Program-made: the position numbers and the translations under genes
Assembly: GCA_946612575.1 (NCBI GenBank)
Contig: CAMOEU010000007.1
Span: 1-15,218 of the forward strand
Reading direction: 5' to 3'
Length of the DNA: 15,218 nucleotides
Source: an uncultured Clostridia bacterium
Lineage (GTDB): Bacteria; Bacillota; Clostridia; Christensenellales; UBA1242
Notes under the pieces: generated by a model
The model's database searches: none
What the model was told of the DNA's origin: nothing
Seen by the model: the letters and a program-made list of their open reading frames with translations, nothing else
Shown here: in pieces, positions 14,278-15,218 of the stretch
Numbering within the stretch: position 1 is the first letter of the stretch
How the letters are laid out: each line of letters opens with the position of its first letter

Positions 14278-14502
14278 ATGTATAAAACAATTGAAAAAAA
14301 AGTAAGAGAAATTGAAAAAGAGTTTGGCAGCCTTGAAAATTTTGTCGTTTCAACAACAATTTCTTCTGCCAATCATAAACTGAAAATGAAGGGAGATTTT
14401 CAAGGTCTTGACAAAATTTATGATGATTTGAAAGACTTGGAAAAAGCAGACCTTTGTGACTTTAAAAACTTTTTGAGTGAGGAAGATGGAGAGTTCGGTT
14501 AA
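14278..14502 (+). CDS. Small acidic protein, probable antitoxin of the MazF pair
   Basis: A 74-residue protein with 17 acidic and 12 basic side chains, not recognised by sequence. Residues 1-23 (many K and E) and 42-66 (GLDKIYDDLKDLEKADLCDFKNFL) look helical; the C-terminus SEEDGEFG is acidic. There is no ribbon-helix-helix start of the kind found in EndoAI, the antitoxin of Bacillus MazF, and no clear AbrB-type MazE domain. The gene has AGGAG nine bases before the ATG and overlaps mazF by 17 bases, the usual upstream place for an antitoxin. Acidic C-terminal tails often wrap the MazF active site. The antitoxin role is inferred from position and charge. It could also be an unrelated gene with MazF translationally coupled behind it. 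Confidence 0.7.
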   Translation: MYKTIEKKVREIEKEFGSLENFVVSTTISSANHKLKMKGDFQGLDKIYDDLKDLEKADLCDFKNFLSEEDGEFG

Positions 14503-14839
14503 AAGAGGAGATATATATTTTGCAGACCTAAGCCCTGTTGTTGGAAGCGAACAGGGTGGAGTTAGACCTGTGCTTGTCATTCAAAACGATGTTGGAAACA
14601 AATATTCCCCAACAATCATTGTTTCTGCCATCACAAGTCAACTTACAAAAGCAAAACTTCCCACTCACATCGAACTGTCATCTACAGAATATCATCTTCC
14701 AAAAAATTCGGTTGTGCTCTTAGAGCAAATTCGAACACTTGACAAACGAAGACTCAAAGAAAAGATAACTGAAATTGACGAACGAAAAATGAAAGAAGTT
14801 AATCGTGCGATTCTCATTTCACTTGGATTTGTAAATTAA
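14486..14839 (+). CDS. mazF: MazF/EndoA-type mRNA interferase toxin
   Basis: A 117-residue toxin of the MazF/PemK family that cuts single-stranded mRNA at short sites. The N-terminus VKRGDIYFADLSPVVGSEQ and then GGVRPVLVIQND closely follow Bacillus EndoA as I recall it, including the proposed catalytic Arg27 (Arg25 in EndoA) and Thr50 in SAITSQ (Thr48). KAKLPTH (55-61) and LLEQIRTLDKRRL (78-90) are also conserved. Nothing is truncated, so the toxin should be active. The start chosen is the ATG at 14486 with GAGG close upstream; a GTG at 14477 in the same frame has no ribosome site. EndoA cuts at UACAU in Bacillus; the site here is unknown. Confidence 0.93.
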   Translation: MESSVKRGDIYFADLSPVVGSEQGGVRPVLVIQNDVGNKYSPTIIVSAITSQLTKAKLPTHIELSSTEYHLPKNSVVLLEQIRTLDKRRLKEKITEIDERKMKEVNRAILISLGFVN

Positions 14840-14866
14840 AAAACTAGGCGATGCCTAGTTTTTTGT
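14838..14866. terminator. Bidirectional terminator between mazF and the convergent membrane-protein gene
   Basis: AAACTAGGC (14841-14849) pairs with GCCTAGTTT (14853-14861) around GAT. A run of T follows on the right and a run of A precedes on the left, so it works on both strands. The stop of the minus-strand gene (TAG at 14857-14855) is in the stem. Confidence 0.88.
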
Positions 14867-15218
14867 TTGTTCTTTTTGTTTTTTAGATTCGTTTTCTCTT
14901 CTATGTTTTTCTTTGCGATAAGCTTTAAGTTCTTTTTTTGAAGAGAAGAAAAGCACTTTTTTGTTTTGTGATGAGAGTGTTTTTTCGGCTCCAACTTCAG
15001 TGTTTTGTTTTGGTTCTTTAATTGGTCTGATTGATTTGTAAACTCTTTTGTGATGAGCTGCTTTTTGTCCAAGTTTAACAGCTGCAGCAGCACCAATAAG
15101 CGAAGCAAGAACTGCGGAGATGCCCAAAAATTCTTTTTCGTTGTTCAATTCATAAGCTCCAAAGCCAAGTGCACCAGCGGAAAGAACTGCAGTTATTGTG
15201 GAAAGTGTAAGGCAGGTA
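14855..15218 (-). CDS. Small membrane protein with basic C-terminus (partial, N-terminus off the right edge)
   Basis: The frame is open from the TAG at 14857-14855 to the right window edge. The TTG at 15148 is not needed as a start because the frame continues through 23 more codons without a stop. The visible part has two hydrophobic segments, TLSTITAVLSAGALGFGAY near the edge and LGISAVLASLIGAAAAVKLG after ELNNEKEF, which suggests a two-helix hairpin. A C-terminal tail of about 75 residues follows, with many K and R (KKELKAYRKEKHRRENESKK) and low complexity. No family is recognised. The tail would face the cytoplasm by the positive-inside rule and could bind RNA or DNA, but that is only a possibility. 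It converges on mazF across a shared terminator. Confidence 0.75.
   Translation of the reverse strand, partial: TCLTLSTITAVLSAGALGFGAYELNNEKEFLGISAVLASLIGAAAAVKLGQKAAHHKRVYKSIRPIKEPKQNTEVGAEKTLSSQNKKVLFFSSKKELKAYRKEKHRRENESKKQKEQTKN

Noticed and set aside
1..15218. CRISPR arrays, tRNA or rRNA genes, insertion sequences, attachment sites
   Set aside because: I saw no regularly spaced repeats, tRNA cloverleaf, transposase or terminal inverted repeats on reading both strands. This is a by-eye negative.

Overview
The window looks like chromosomal DNA of an AT-rich, spore-forming Firmicute of the Clostridia type. The evidence is a strong A/T bias in codons and intergenic DNA, Shine-Dalgarno AAGGAG sites, a T-box riboswitch, a SpoIIE phosphatase, a CwlD-like amidase, an EndoA-type MazF, and spoIIE next to tilS as in the Bacillus region that holds both. 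An uncultured gut Clostridia lineage (for example Christensenellales-like) is my guess; nothing here fixes the taxon. TGA acts as a stop, so the genetic code is standard.

Layout. 1-1161 (minus strand): a partial gene for a phage tail-fibre-like protein with a 12-residue glycine repeat, preceded by a secreted, C-terminally anchored SH3-like protein. 1298-5630 (plus): a cwlD-like amidase, a GT4 glycosyltransferase and spoIIE. 5773-8951 (plus): tilS, a degV-family gene and a ttcA-like tRNA thiolase gene, mostly with their own extended -10 promoters and terminators. 9006-11256 (minus): galU and eno, convergent with the previous block. 11342-14173 (plus): a tyrosine T-box leader, then tyrS, yigZ-like, recX and acpS, overlapping end to start as one operon. 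14278-14839 (plus): an acidic 74-residue protein overlapping a well-conserved MazF/EndoA, a probable toxin-antitoxin pair. 14855-15218 (minus): a partial membrane protein of unknown function that shares a bidirectional terminator with mazF.

How it fits together. CwlD (spore cortex) and SpoIIE (sigma-F activation) point to sporulation. GalU (UDP-glucose) and the GT4 enzyme may feed glycolipid or envelope glycan synthesis. TilS, TtcA-like and TyrS serve tRNA modification and charging. Most genes here are standard housekeeping genes. The points most worth a second look are: (a) MazF with a partner that does not resemble the usual ribbon-helix-helix antitoxin; (b) recX and acpS placed under a tyrosine T-box; (c) several promoters so close to the start codon that the mRNAs would be leaderless or have leaders under 20 bases; (d) a terminator-like hairpin that contains the Shine-Dalgarno of the tail-fibre-like gene; and (e) possible tandem Spo0A boxes upstream of spoIIE.
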